DNA of 64,000 nucleotides from G965227875 sp965227875 (GTDB lineage Bacteria > Pseudomonadota > Alphaproteobacteria > Rhizobiales > JAJFHC01): positions 5,208,001 to 5,272,000 of the forward strand of contig OZ245783.1 of NCBI GenBank assembly GCA_965227875.1, read 5' to 3'. Below the pieces are notes generated by a model. That model worked only from the letters and a program-made list of their open reading frames with translations, had not been told where the DNA came from and did no database searches. Positions 43,119 to 52,402 of the stretch are shown here, piece after piece (the stretch's first letter is position 1; each line of letters starts with the position of its first letter). The position numbers and the translations under genes are program-made.

Positions 43119-43592
43119 GTGGCGGTTTTCGTGGAAGAGAATTTCGACCGGAATATCGGGTTCCTCGTGCATGACGTGGCCAGGCTGATGCGGACGCTCT
43201 ACGACCGGCGCATGGCGCCTCTTGGCCTGACCCGGTCGCAGTGGTGGGTGCTGACGTTCCTCTATGCCTATGAAGGGACGAGCCAGTCGGAACTCGCCGC
43301 CCGGCTCGACATCGAAAAGGCCTCGCTCGGCCGCCTCCTCCAGCGCATGGAGAACAAGGGCTGGATCGTCCGGCGCGACGACGAGAAGGACGGGCGCACA
43401 AAGCGTGTGCACCTGACCGACAAGGTCCGTCCCATGCTGCAGGTTATGCGCGATCTCGCCTCGGAGATGCGCAACGACGCGGTGCGGAGCCTCGACGAAG
43501 CGGAACGCGACATGCTGACGGATCTTCTCGGTCGCATGCGCGATGACCTGTCCTTGCTCGCGGCCAACGGCAATGGGGGTGCGGCCAGATGA
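43119..43592 (+). CDS. MarR family transcriptional regulator of the efflux operon
   Basis: 157 residues with a GTG start at 43119; a GTG at 43131 is also possible. Winged HTH: TSQSELAARLDIEKASLGRLLQRMENKGWIVRRDDEKDGRTKRVHLT. Overlaps emrA by 4 bp (ATGA). Likely represses its own operon through the palindromes at 43059-43107 and releases on binding a toxic compound. Confidence 0.93.
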   Translation: MAVFVEENFDRNIGFLVHDVARLMRTLYDRRMAPLGLTRSQWWVLTFLYAYEGTSQSELAARLDIEKASLGRLLQRMENKGWIVRRDDEKDGRTKRVHLTDKVRPMLQVMRDLASEMRNDAVRSLDEAERDMLTDLLGRMRDDLSLLAANGNGGAAR

Positions 43593-44761
43593 CCGAGGAC
43601 AAGTCCCCCGCGGCAAGGGAAGACAGTCCTCCCGCCCCGCGCGATCCCATTGCCCTTCCCGGCACCACGGAGCAACCCCGCAAACGCACGCTGCTGCGAG
43701 TGGTGCTGATGGTTGTCCTGCCCGTCCTGGCGATCGTCGGCGGCCTGAGCATCTACTATGCCGGCGGCCGCTATGTGACGAGCGAGAACGCCTACGTGAA
43801 GGCCCCGATCATCTCCGTCGTGTCGCAGGTGTCCGGCCGCGTGGAGAAGGTGCATGTCGGTGAAAACCAGTTCGTCAGCCGGGGCGACGTTCTCCTGGAA
43901 CTCGAGCGTCATGAATTCGAACTGGCCGTCGCGGAAGCCGAAGCCGACCTCGCTTCCGTCGGCCAGGACGTGGAGAACCTGCGCGCCGAACTTCGCCGGG
44001 CACGCGCGGAGATCGCGGTTGTCCTCGAACGCAAGCGTTTCCTAGAAGGCGAATACGTCCGCACCAAGGAACTCGCGGACAAGGGCCTCGGGCTCGGCAC
44101 GAAACTCGCCGAATCCCGTCACCTGATGCTCGCCGCGGAGCGAAACCTGACGGCGGCGAAGGAACGCGAGGCGGGCATCGTCGCCTCGCTTAGCGGCGCG
44201 GCGGAGGGCGGCACGGAACGCCACCCCAAGCACCTCGCCGCGGCCGCAAGGCTGAAGCGCGCGAATCTTGATCTCGACCGCACCACGTTGCGCGCCTCGG
44301 CCGACGGTTACATCATCAAGATGACGCTCCAGCCCGGCGAGTTCGTCGAAAAGGGTGACGCGGTCTTCGCTGTTGTCGATACGGCGAACGCGTTTGTCGA
44401 GGCCAACCTGAAGGAAACGGAACTCACGCACATCCGGCCCGGCCAGAAAGCCACGTTCGTGGCGGAGGCCTACCCGGACGTGAGCTGGACGGCGACCGTA
44501 ATCGGGATCAGTCCGGCGACGGGCGCGGAGTTCGCCGTGCTTCCGCCACAGAACGCATCGGGAAACTGGGTCAAGGTCGTCCAGCGGCTGCCCGTGCGCT
44601 TCGAGATTGACGACACCAACCGCGAGGCCAAACCGCCGCTTCGCGCCGGCCTTTCCGTCAAGGTCAGCATCGACACCGGCCACAAGCGCACAGCCCCACC
44701 GATCATCTCGCAAGTGCTCGCCGCCACCCGAACGATCGTCGGAACCGACAGCGGCAAATGA
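43589..44761 (+). CDS. emrA: EmrA-type membrane fusion protein (HlyD family)
   Basis: 390 residues. Pro-rich cytoplasmic N-terminus, one membrane segment (about 33-54), then the HlyD fold: biotinyl-lipoyl motif VSGRVEKVHVGENQFVSRGD, a helical hairpin (about 105-220), and the second lipoyl half LQPGEFVEKGDAVF. Periplasmic adaptor linking EmrB to an outer-membrane channel, which is not encoded here. Overlaps marR and emrB by 4 bp each. Confidence 0.93.
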   Translation: MTEDKSPAAREDSPPAPRDPIALPGTTEQPRKRTLLRVVLMVVLPVLAIVGGLSIYYAGGRYVTSENAYVKAPIISVVSQVSGRVEKVHVGENQFVSRGDVLLELERHEFELAVAEAEADLASVGQDVENLRAELRRARAEIAVVLERKRFLEGEYVRTKELADKGLGLGTKLAESRHLMLAAERNLTAAKEREAGIVASLSGAAEGGTERHPKHLAAAARLKRANLDLDRTTLRASADGYIIKMTLQPGEFVEKGDAVFAVVDTANAFVEANLKETELTHIRPGQKATFVAEAYPDVSWTATVIGISPATGAEFAVLPPQNASGNWVKVVQRLPVRFEIDDTNREAKPPLRAGLSVKVSIDTGHKRTAPPIISQVLAATRTIVGTDSGK

Positions 44762-46257
44762 CCGTCCAGGCGGAGGCCGTCGCACAGAGCAACAAATGGC
44801 TCGTACTGACGACCGCGACCTTCGTCACGATGCTCTATGCGATGGCGGTCACCATCGCCTCGGTCGCCCTGCCGGACATGCGCGGCGCGCTGGCCGCCAC
44901 CCAGGACCAGATCACGTGGACCATCACCGGCAATCTGGTCGCGACCGCCGTGGCCACGCCCCTGGCAGGATGGCTTGCGGGACGCTTCGAGGCCCGCCCG
45001 CTCCTGCTCATGAGCGTCACCGGCTTTATCGTCACCACGCTCGCCTGCGGCGTCTCGGTATCGCTCGAACAGATGGTGCTCGCGCGGGTCGGACAGGGCC
45101 TGTTCGGGGCCCCGCTCGTTCCCGTCAGCCAGGCCCTCGTGATCGCCGCCTTTCCCGAACGCCAGCGCTCGCTCGCCATGGCGGTCTGGGCCATGGGCGT
45201 CGTGTTCGGCCCGATCATCGCTCCGACGCTCGGCGGCTATCTGACGGAGCACCTGGGATGGCGCTGGATCTTCTTCATGCTCCTGCCGTTCGGCGTGATC
45301 GCGTTTGCCGCACTGGCCGCCTTCATCCCGAGGCAGCCGGCCGGCGGGGCCCGCAGCTTCGACTGGATCGGGTTCATCGCGCTGTCCATCGCCGTCGCCT
45401 CGATCCAGATCATGTTCGATCGCGGCGAACGCAACGGCTGGTTCGACAGCACCGAGACCATCATCGAGGCCTGCGCGGCGGCGCTGGGCTTCTACATCTT
45501 CATCGTGCAGTGCCTGACCTCGCGCCAGCCTTTTCTCGATCTCACCATCCTGCGCGACCGGAACTTCTCCCTGGGGCTCGTGCTGGTCTTCATATTCGGC
45601 ATGCTCAACTTCGTGCCCATGGTGCTCTTCCCGCCCCTTCTCCAGGAGTTGCGCGGCTATCCCCAGTCGATCATAGGCTGGCTCATGGGCGCGCGCGGCG
45701 CCGGCACCTTCATCGGCTTCACGCTCATGGCCTTTGCCGGCCGCGTCGATCCGCGCCTCTCGATCGGCGTCGGCTTTTTCCTTCAGGGATACGCCGGTTG
45801 GGAAATGGCACAGTTCGACATCAACCTCACCACAAGGGATGTCGCCTGGACCAGCGCACTGCAGGGCCTCGGCGTCGGTCTCGTCTGGGTGCCGATCAGC
45901 GTCGCCACCTTCAACACCCTGCCGCGCACGCACCTTCCCGAGGCGACCGCCGTCTTTCACCTGCTGCGCAATCTCGCATCGTCGGGGTTCATATCCATCA
46001 GCGTGGCGGTGGTCCTTCACACGGGACGGATCACCTACGCCGAATCCGCCGGTGAACTGAGCGCCTGGACGGAAGGCCTGCGCTATCTCTCCGCCGCGAC
46101 AGTGTGGGACGTGGAATCGCAATCGAGCCTGGCGGGCCTCGGCAGCGAAATTCGCCGCCAGAGCCTCATGGTCGGCTATCTCAACGCCTTCCGGCTCTTC
46201 GCCTGGACGTCGTTCGCCGCCATCCCTCTCGTCCTGCTGATGAAGACAAAGGACTGA
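44758..46257 (+). CDS. emrB: EmrB-type MFS multidrug exporter (DHA2 family)
   Basis: 499 residues, 14 membrane segments. DHA2 motifs: TIASVALPDMRGALAATQDQITWTITG in TM1-2, and GPIIAPTLGGYLTEHLGWRWIFF (motif C). Exports hydrophobic toxicants with EmrA. Third gene of the marR-emrA-emrB operon; converges with paaE. Confidence 0.94.
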   Translation: MTVQAEAVAQSNKWLVLTTATFVTMLYAMAVTIASVALPDMRGALAATQDQITWTITGNLVATAVATPLAGWLAGRFEARPLLLMSVTGFIVTTLACGVSVSLEQMVLARVGQGLFGAPLVPVSQALVIAAFPERQRSLAMAVWAMGVVFGPIIAPTLGGYLTEHLGWRWIFFMLLPFGVIAFAALAAFIPRQPAGGARSFDWIGFIALSIAVASIQIMFDRGERNGWFDSTETIIEACAAALGFYIFIVQCLTSRQPFLDLTILRDRNFSLGLVLVFIFGMLNFVPMVLFPPLLQELRGYPQSIIGWLMGARGAGTFIGFTLMAFAGRVDPRLSIGVGFFLQGYAGWEMAQFDINLTTRDVAWTSALQGLGVGLVWVPISVATFNTLPRTHLPEATAVFHLLRNLASSGFISISVAVVLHTGRITYAESAGELSAWTEGLRYLSAATVWDVESQSSLAGLGSEIRRQSLMVGYLNAFRLFAWTSFAAIPLVLLMKTKD

Positions 46258-46287
46258 CTTGCCGCAGACCTGCCGAGAACCCGACGG

Positions 46288-47358
46288 TCACCCGTCGAAG
46301 TCGATGACCAGCCGGTCGCTGCGCGGCCTGGACTGGCAGGTGAGGATGTATCCGGCCTCGACCTCGTCGGCTTCGAGACCGTAGTTCACGGCCATCTCCA
46401 CCTCGCCTTCGAGCAGTTTCGCCTTGCAGGTGCAGCAGACCCCGCCCTTGCAGGCGAACGGCAGGTCCAGATTGTGGGCCAGGGCCGTATCGAGCACCGG
46501 TGCGCCGTCGAACGGCAGCTTGAACTCCGTGCGGTCGCCGTGAAGGTAGACGGTGACATCCGCCGTCCGGCCGGCGAACTCCGGCGCCGACCGTCTCGGC
46601 CCCGCCTGCGGCGGCGGCGCCGTACCGAAGAACTCGAGCTTGATGCGGTCCTCGCCGACACCGAGCCCGCGCAGGGCCGCCCGCGCGCCTTCGATCATGG
46701 GTCCGGGACCGCAGATCAGGAACAGGTCGACACCTTCCGGGTCCACGAGCCGCCCGATGAGTTCGCGGACCTTCGATTCCGTCATCAGCCCGCCGAAGAG
46801 CGGCACGTCCGGCATCTCGTCGCTGAGCACATGAAAGAGACGCAGACGACCGAGGAACCGGTCCTTGAGGTCTTCCAGCGCGTCGCGGAAGATGATCGAT
46901 TGTACGGTGCGGTTGCCGTAGAACAGCGTGAACCGGCTTCGGGGTTCGCGCTCCAGCACCGTCTTGATGATGGACATGAAGGGCGTGATGCCGCTGCCGC
47001 CGGCGAGCCCCACGTAGTGCCGCGCGGCCTCCGGATCGAGGTCCACGCAGAAACGCCCGCTCGGCTCCATGACCTCGATCGCGTCGCCGGGCCGAAGCCT
47101 TTCATTGACGAAGTGGGAGAACCGGCCGTCCGGGATCTTCTTGACCGCGACACGAAGCTCGCCGTCGTCGAGGCCGGAACAGATCGAATAGGGCCGGCGC
47201 AGTTCCTCGCCGTCGACCTCGGCCTTGAGCGTCAGGTACTGGCCGGGCGTATAGGCATACCGGTCGCCCAGGTCGTCGGGCACGTCGAAGGCGATGGAAC
47301 TCGCCTCGTCGGTCTCGCGCCGGATCTCGCGGATGGTCAGCCTGTGGAACGCGGTCAT
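46288..47358 (-). CDS. paaE: 1,2-phenylacetyl-CoA epoxidase, reductase subunit PaaE
   Basis: 356 residues. FAD domain with RRPYSICSG (about 58-66), NAD(P) domain with GLAGGSGITPFMSI (about 115-128), and C-terminal plant-type 2Fe-2S domain with CKGGVCCTCKAKLLEG plus the last Cys in YILTCQSRP. Passes electrons from NADPH to the PaaA diiron centre. Last gene of paaABCDE. Confidence 0.95.
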   Translation of the reverse strand: MTAFHRLTIREIRRETDEASSIAFDVPDDLGDRYAYTPGQYLTLKAEVDGEELRRPYSICSGLDDGELRVAVKKIPDGRFSHFVNERLRPGDAIEVMEPSGRFCVDLDPEAARHYVGLAGGSGITPFMSIIKTVLEREPRSRFTLFYGNRTVQSIIFRDALEDLKDRFLGRLRLFHVLSDEMPDVPLFGGLMTESKVRELIGRLVDPEGVDLFLICGPGPMIEGARAALRGLGVGEDRIKLEFFGTAPPPQAGPRRSAPEFAGRTADVTVYLHGDRTEFKLPFDGAPVLDTALAHNLDLPFACKGGVCCTCKAKLLEGEVEMAVNYGLEADEVEAGYILTCQSRPRSDRLVIDFDG

Positions 47359-47371
47359 GCCGGTTCGTCCT

Positions 47372-47872
47372 TCATATGCACTTGAAATAGTCGAACGGTT
47401 CGAGACAGGTCCGGCACCTGTATTGTGACTTGCAGGCCGTCGATCCGAACTCGCTGACGAGTTCCGTATCGCGCGCGGCGCATCGCGGACAGGCGATCAC
47501 CGGGCGGTCGGCGAAAAGCGCGCGTTTGCCAGCCGTCCCGTCGACCGGCGGCGCAATGCCGTAGGCCCTGAGCTTTTCCCGTGCCGCGTCCGTGATCCAG
47601 TCCGTCGTCCATGGCGGCGCCAGCACCGTGCTGATCCGCGCGGCACGAAAGCCGCCCGCGTCGAGCGCCCTGCGGATCTCCGTCTCGATCATGGCGGTTG
47701 CCGGGCAACCCGAATAGGTCGGCGTGATCACCACCTCGATGTCATCGCCGGTCTCGCGAACGTCACGGACAATGCCCAGTTCCACCACGCTGACGACGGG
47801 GATTTCCGGGTCCATGACCCTGTCGAGCAGGCGCCATACCCTGTCGGCCGTCCTCTCGCGGACCGTTACCAT
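47372..47872 (-). CDS. paaD: 1,2-phenylacetyl-CoA epoxidase subunit PaaD
   Basis: 166 residues from the ATG at 47872, overlapping paaC by 7 bp. N-terminal MIP18/DUF59 domain: MDPEIPVVSVVELGIVRDV and TYSGCPATAMIETEI. C-terminal Cys-rich zinc or cluster site: CPRCAARDT and CKSQYRCRTC, ending FKCI. Thought to help mature the Fe-S or diiron subunits of the epoxidase. Confidence 0.95.
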   Translation of the reverse strand: MVTVRERTADRVWRLLDRVMDPEIPVVSVVELGIVRDVRETGDDIEVVITPTYSGCPATAMIETEIRRALDAGGFRAARISTVLAPPWTTDWITDAAREKLRAYGIAPPVDGTAGKRALFADRPVIACPRCAARDTELVSEFGSTACKSQYRCRTCLEPFDYFKCI

Positions 47873-48642
47873 TTCGCCCCCGGATAGGCCCTCTGGAGAT
47901 ATTGCAGGTCCGCAAGCAGGAAACCCAGATGTTCCGAATGCCGGCCGGCCTTGCCGCCGGTCTGCATCCATCCGTTTTCCGGCCGCGCCAGGGTCGCACG
48001 CCCGAGAACCGCATCCACCGCCTCGTCCCACCCCTCTCGCAGGGACGACGGTTCGGCACAGATGCCCGCCGCGACGGCCGCTTGATCGTGTTCGTCCGCC
48101 TCGAAGAGCTCGCCCGTGTAGGGCCACAGCCTGTCGACCGCGGCTTGCGCGCGGGCATGGCTTTCGTCCGTGCCGTCGCCCAGGCGGACCACCCACTCGC
48201 CCGTGTGGCGGTACTGGTAGGCCATCTCCTTGACGGCCTTGCCGGCGATCGCCGCCAGACGTTCGTCGTTGCCCCGCTCCATGGCCTCGTACTGCGCCAG
48301 GGCGTAGGCGGAATAGAACACGTGCCGGACCATGGTGTCCGCGAAGTCGCCATTGGGTTGCTCGACCAGGAGGACGTTGCGGAAATCGTAGACGTCGCGC
48401 AGGCCCGCCAGCGCGTCCTCGTCCCGCCCCTTGCCTTCCACCTCCCCGGCATAGGTGTAGAGCAGGCTTGCCTGGCCGAAGAGGTCCAGCGCATGGTTCG
48501 ACAGCGCGATGTCGACTTCGAGCGTCGGCGCTCGGCTCGACCATTCCGCCAGCCGCTGGCCGAGCACCAGCGCGTTGTCGGCCAGTCCGAGTGTGTAGGC
48601 GAACAGCGCGTCGCGGGAGATGTCTTGCACGGCAACGGTCAT
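47866..48642 (-). CDS. paaC: 1,2-phenylacetyl-CoA epoxidase structural subunit PaaC
   Basis: 258 residues from the ATG at 48642. Ferritin-like all-helical fold: YTLGLADNALVLGQRLAEW, DIALSNHALDLFGQASLLYTYA, KEMAYQYRHTGEWVVRLGDGT. It pairs with PaaA as the non-catalytic subunit. Longer in-frame ORFs upstream are not supported. Confidence 0.95.
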   Translation of the reverse strand: MTVAVQDISRDALFAYTLGLADNALVLGQRLAEWSSRAPTLEVDIALSNHALDLFGQASLLYTYAGEVEGKGRDEDALAGLRDVYDFRNVLLVEQPNGDFADTMVRHVFYSAYALAQYEAMERGNDERLAAIAGKAVKEMAYQYRHTGEWVVRLGDGTDESHARAQAAVDRLWPYTGELFEADEHDQAAVAAGICAEPSSLREGWDEAVDAVLGRATLARPENGWMQTGGKAGRHSEHLGFLLADLQYLQRAYPGAKW

Positions 48643-48655
48643 CAGGCGCGCGCCC

Positions 48656-48946
48656 CTACATGTGGTCGATTTCGTCGGGAACGTCGTAGAAGGTCGGATG
48701 CCTGTAGACCTTGTCGTCCGACGGCGTGAACAGGGCCTCTTTCTGGTCGGGCTGCGACGCGGTGATTTCCGACGACGGCACGACCCAGATGCTGACCCCT
48801 TCGTTCCGCCGGGTGTACACATCGCGGGCGTTCTCGATGGCCATGTCCGCGTCCGCGGCGTGGAGGCTGCCCACGTGCCGGTGCGAAAGCCCCTGCTTCG
48901 ACCGCACGAAGACCTCGAACAACGGCCATTCGTTCCTGTCTGCCAT
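48656..48946 (-). CDS. paaB: 1,2-phenylacetyl-CoA epoxidase subunit PaaB
   Basis: 96 residues: WPLFEVFVRSKQGLSHRHVGSLHA, ARDVYTRRNEGVSIWVV and TFYDVPDEIDHM are PaaB signatures. Small bridging subunit of the PaaAC complex. It lies 44 bp after paaA and 13 bp before paaC. Confidence 0.95.
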   Translation of the reverse strand: MADRNEWPLFEVFVRSKQGLSHRHVGSLHAADADMAIENARDVYTRRNEGVSIWVVPSSEITASQPDQKEALFTPSDDKVYRHPTFYDVPDEIDHM

Positions 48947-48990
48947 GACGTCTACCTCTTGAACTGCCCCCTTGCGGGCCGCCGGCGTCT

Positions 48991-49956
48991 TCAGGCCGCG
49001 TGCGCCTTCGCGTTGCGTTCGCGTTCCTTGCGGGCATGAGCGAGCGCCGCCTCGCGCACCCATTCGCCCTCCTTGTGGGCCCGGACGTAATGATCCATGC
49101 GCTGACGGTTGCAGGGCCCGTCTCCGGCGATCACCCTCTTGAACTCCGTCCAGTCGATCTCGCCGAATTCGTAGTGCCCCGTCTCCTCGTTGTGCTTCAT
49201 ATCCGGGTCGGGAACGGTCAGACCGAGGAATTCCATCTGCGGCATGGTCTGGTCGACGAATTTCTGGCGCAGCTCGTCGTTCGAGTGCCGCTTGATCTTC
49301 CAGGCCATGGATTGCGCGGAATGGGTGGACGCGGCGTCGTTCGGCCCGAACATCATGAGCACAGGCCACCACCAGCGGTTGACCGCGTCCTGAACCATCG
49401 CCTTCTGTTCGTCCGAGCCCCGGGCCATGGCCATGGTCAGCTCGAAGCCCTGGCGCTGGTGGAAACTCTCCTCCTTGCAGATCCGGACCATGGCGCGCGC
49501 GTAAGGACCGTAGGAGCATCGCGCGAGCGGCACCTGGTTGATGATCGCCGCGCTGTCGACGAGCCAGCCGATAATCCCGATGTCCGCCCATGTCATCGTC
49601 GGATAGTTGAAGATGCTGGAATATTTCGCACGGCCTGCGCGCAGTTCGGCCTCCATCTGGTCCCGGGACATCCCGAGGGTTTCCGCCGCCGAGTACAGAT
49701 AAAGACCGTGACCTGCCTCGTCCTGCACCTTGGCAAGCAGAATCATCTTTCGACGGAGCGTCGGCGCGCGCGTGATCCAGTTGCCTTCGGGCTGCATGCC
49801 GATGATTTCAGAGTGCGCATGCTGGGAAATCTGGCGCACGAGCGTCCGTCGGTAGGCCTCGGGCATCCAGTCCTTCGGCTCGACCTTGCCTTCGTTCCCG
49901 ACCCAGGCCTCGAACGCGCCTTCCTTTTCGTCGAGCGCAACCGTGTCGCCGGACAT
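48991..49956 (-). CDS. paaA: 1,2-phenylacetyl-CoA epoxidase catalytic subunit PaaA
   Basis: 321 residues from the ATG at 49956, with GGGAGG upstream. Diiron ligands in a ferritin-like fold: HAHSEIIGM, KVQDEAGHGLYLY (E-x-x-H) and CKEESFHQRQGFEL (E-x-x-H). Inserts oxygen into the ring of phenylacetyl-CoA. First gene of paaABCDE; a 39-bp inverted repeat like the one ahead of paaI lies 37 bp upstream. Confidence 0.96.
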   Translation of the reverse strand: MSGDTVALDEKEGAFEAWVGNEGKVEPKDWMPEAYRRTLVRQISQHAHSEIIGMQPEGNWITRAPTLRRKMILLAKVQDEAGHGLYLYSAAETLGMSRDQMEAELRAGRAKYSSIFNYPTMTWADIGIIGWLVDSAAIINQVPLARCSYGPYARAMVRICKEESFHQRQGFELTMAMARGSDEQKAMVQDAVNRWWWPVLMMFGPNDAASTHSAQSMAWKIKRHSNDELRQKFVDQTMPQMEFLGLTVPDPDMKHNEETGHYEFGEIDWTEFKRVIAGDGPCNRQRMDHYVRAHKEGEWVREAALAHARKERERNAKAHAA

Positions 49957-49992
49957 GGCGGCCTCCCTGCTGTTGGTTTTAGACCCGAAACA

Positions 49993-50031
49993 TGACACAA
50001 AATCCTCACACCGACAACGATTTTTGTATCA
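49993..50031 (-). promoter_or_regulatory. probable PaaX-type operator ahead of paaABCDE
   Basis: TGACACAAAATC and GATTTTTGTATCA form an imperfect inverted repeat with a 14-bp centre. The site ahead of paaI (60588-60627) has the same arms (TGATACTAATTC / GATTTCCGTATCA) and nearly the same spacing (40 against 39 bp) at a similar distance from the start codon. Confidence 0.6.
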
Positions 50032-50214
50032 CGTCAGAGCTTCCCGGAGACCGGACTGCGCCCTGTTCCGACTGATACGACACGCGAAATCATCGTTTCA
50101 CGCTTGTTTCACGGCACAATTGCCAACGTTCGTTTATTGAAATCCGGATTGAAGTGTTGGTCCCGGGCCAGAAGAAAAAACACCGCCCGGGCGCCAGAGA
50201 GTCGGGGGTGGAAC

Positions 50215-51660
50215 ATGGCCGTCAACAACTGGACAGTTTCAGACAATCCAATTTCACACCTCTTCCGCCTGACTGTGGGTGTCGGTCGCGGCAGCGAACA
50301 GAACAGCGAGTTTCTCCGGGTCTGGAGCCGCCGCCTCGGCGGCGTCTGGCTGATGATCCTCTACGTCATCATTTTCTATGTCGTGATCATGAGCCTGACG
50401 GCCTACCAGATCCAGAACCGGATTCATCAGGTCCGTTCCGGGGACCTCAATGTGAGTGTCTGGCAGATCACGCGGCTGGCAGAACTGCGCAAGCAGGCCG
50501 ACTCCAGAAAGCTCGGTCTCGAACTGGAGATCTCCGACCTGGAGGATGCCGCCCGGGACCTCGACAAGGACCTGGAGGAGACGGAGCGAAATCTCACGGA
50601 AACGATCACCGAGACGAAAGTCCAGACCCGGTCGCTCGGTCACTTCGACATGTTCAACCTGGAACTGGGCGAGTTTCAGAGACGGTTGCAGGCGATCGCA
50701 CGCGAAAACGACGAGAACGGACGCCTGCTCACCCCCCATATCGAAAAACTGGAAAAACTGGTCGACCGGAAGGACACGATTAACCGCAAGCTGGACCGCA
50801 CTTACGCCAAGATCCGCCGGCACACGGAGACGATACGCAAGAACTCCTTCAACACGCTTCTCGAAAACCAGCAGGCCGGGAACGGAAGCGGTGAGGCATC
50901 CGACGCCCAGTCGCTCGCCCGGGTCGCGGACCTGATCGACGAAATCCAGTTCTTCAGCTGCACCCGGCAATACGAGGGGATCTTCTCCCTCTGCAACACG
51001 CTCAACTACATTTTCGGCAACAACAAGTCGGGCGCCAGCAACACCTATTTGTTCATCAACATCCCGTCGAGCGTGCTGGTGATGATGATCGTGGTCGCCA
51101 TGGGCATGATGGGAAGCATGATCACCATTACCCAGGCCTTCTTCTCCGGCGAGGAGCGGCGCATCACGTTCTACATATTCAGGCCCTATCTCGGCGCCGT
51201 GGTCGCGATCGCGGTCTACGTGGTCACCAAGGCGGGTGTGATCGTGTCCTCCAACCCCACGGCCCAGGTCGAGAACGTGGCCAAGCTCAACGCGTTTTTC
51301 GTTTCTTTCCTGGCCCTCATTTCCGGTCTCATGTCCGAAGCCGCGATCGACATGCTGAAGCGCTCGGGAACACGTTTCCTGAGGGGAAGCGCTGCGCCGG
51401 ACCAGCCGCGCTATGCCATGGGCATCACAGAAATCATCGAGGCCGACGACCGGAACACGGCCAATCTCTACCCCTCATTCGACGTGTCCAAGGAACTTGT
51501 CGACCGCTGGCTCGACGGCACGGAGAAGGTCCCGATCTACGCCCAGCGCGTCATCGCGGCATGGCTCGAAAAACCCATCCGCGAGATATTCTCCGACATG
51601 CCCCCGCCCGGCACACCCGACCCCGCGCCCGAACGCGACGACGACCCCGGGCCGCCCTAG
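50215..51660 (+). CDS. coiled-coil membrane protein of unknown function
   Basis: 481 residues from the ATG at 50215. One membrane segment near the N-terminus (about 45-66, VWLMILYVIIFYVVIMSLTAY), a long Glu/Arg/Lys coiled coil (about 90-240), then two to three membrane segments (about 292-315, 328-350, 365-385; SVLVMMIVVAMGMMGSMITI) and a ~90-residue cytoplasmic or periplasmic Asp/Pro-rich tail. No family recognised. The stop codon overlaps that of convergent dddL by 4 bp (CTAG shared). Confidence 0.78.
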   Translation: MAVNNWTVSDNPISHLFRLTVGVGRGSEQNSEFLRVWSRRLGGVWLMILYVIIFYVVIMSLTAYQIQNRIHQVRSGDLNVSVWQITRLAELRKQADSRKLGLELEISDLEDAARDLDKDLEETERNLTETITETKVQTRSLGHFDMFNLELGEFQRRLQAIARENDENGRLLTPHIEKLEKLVDRKDTINRKLDRTYAKIRRHTETIRKNSFNTLLENQQAGNGSGEASDAQSLARVADLIDEIQFFSCTRQYEGIFSLCNTLNYIFGNNKSGASNTYLFINIPSSVLVMMIVVAMGMMGSMITITQAFFSGEERRITFYIFRPYLGAVVAIAVYVVTKAGVIVSSNPTAQVENVAKLNAFFVSFLALISGLMSEAAIDMLKRSGTRFLRGSAAPDQPRYAMGITEIIEADDRNTANLYPSFDVSKELVDRWLDGTEKVPIYAQRVIAAWLEKPIREIFSDMPPPGTPDPAPERDDDPGPP

Positions 51661-52397
51661 CTTTTTCGGCCCGCGCCACGACCCGGTCCCTTGCCGCTTT
51701 TCGAGAATTTCATGCCCGGCGACGCCAGACGGTCTTCGGGGCCGACCCAGGCATAGGCCAGCAGGCAGGGTTCCCGCTCCCCGGTCGTGATCCTGTGCTC
51801 TTCTCCGGATCTGTTGAGGATCAGCGAGCCCGGCGCATACACGGCGAGTTCGTTTTCCGACCACGCACCGGAGACGGAGACGTAGCTTTCCTCGATGCCC
51901 TGGTGGCTGTGCTGGGGATAGGTCGTGTTCGGCGCGAAGAGCACGAACCCGAGGATCAGCCGTGCTGACCTGACCGGTCCCTGTGGACCGAGCACCTCGC
52001 AATAGGCGTATTTTTTCGCCAGAGCCCGCGGCACCCGTTCATAGCCGTATTCCCAGGTGAGCTGGCCGTCCACCCGCTCGAGGGCCCGGCTGAGTCCCTC
52101 CAGCGCATTGCGTGCACCGAGGTCGAACGCGCGCGGGAGATGAGCGGTCACCGGCAGTTTCACCGGTGGCCGCTCGATGACGTCGGGGTTGGAATCGATC
52201 ACCGCGGTCAGCGTTTCGCGCACCCGTTTGCGATGGCCGCGGATTGCTTTGCTGCCGCCCGCGGAGCCATGCCGGTAAAGGCTCTCGAACTCCCGCAAGA
52301 GGTAGATCCAGTTCGGGCAGTCCCGCAGACGCTCAGCAGGTCCGTCCTCACGGGTCATGTCTTCGGGACCGGCCGCCGCCGCATCGAAAGCCGTCAT
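51657..52397 (-). CDS. dddL: DMSP lyase DddL
   Basis: 246 residues with a cupin core. Metal-site residues are visible: YPQHSHQGIEESYVSVSG (His163, His165, Glu169/170, Tyr172) and EEHRITTG (His201), as in the DMSP-lyase cupin family, which splits dimethylsulfoniopropionate into acrylate and dimethyl sulfide. The neighbourhood (acuR-acuI-dddL in that order) is the one known from Rhodobacter sphaeroides, which makes DddL the best assignment. It starts 5 bp after the acuI stop. Confidence 0.9.
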   Translation of the reverse strand: MTAFDAAAAGPEDMTREDGPAERLRDCPNWIYLLREFESLYRHGSAGGSKAIRGHRKRVRETLTAVIDSNPDVIERPPVKLPVTAHLPRAFDLGARNALEGLSRALERVDGQLTWEYGYERVPRALAKKYAYCEVLGPQGPVRSARLILGFVLFAPNTTYPQHSHQGIEESYVSVSGAWSENELAVYAPGSLILNRSGEEHRITTGEREPCLLAYAWVGPEDRLASPGMKFSKSGKGPGRGAGRKS

Positions 52398-52402
52398 CCG
52401 TC

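Noticed and set aside
47372..48544. Long 390-residue frame containing paaD
   Set aside because: Only the last 166 residues match PaaD; the upstream part is a shadow of paaC.
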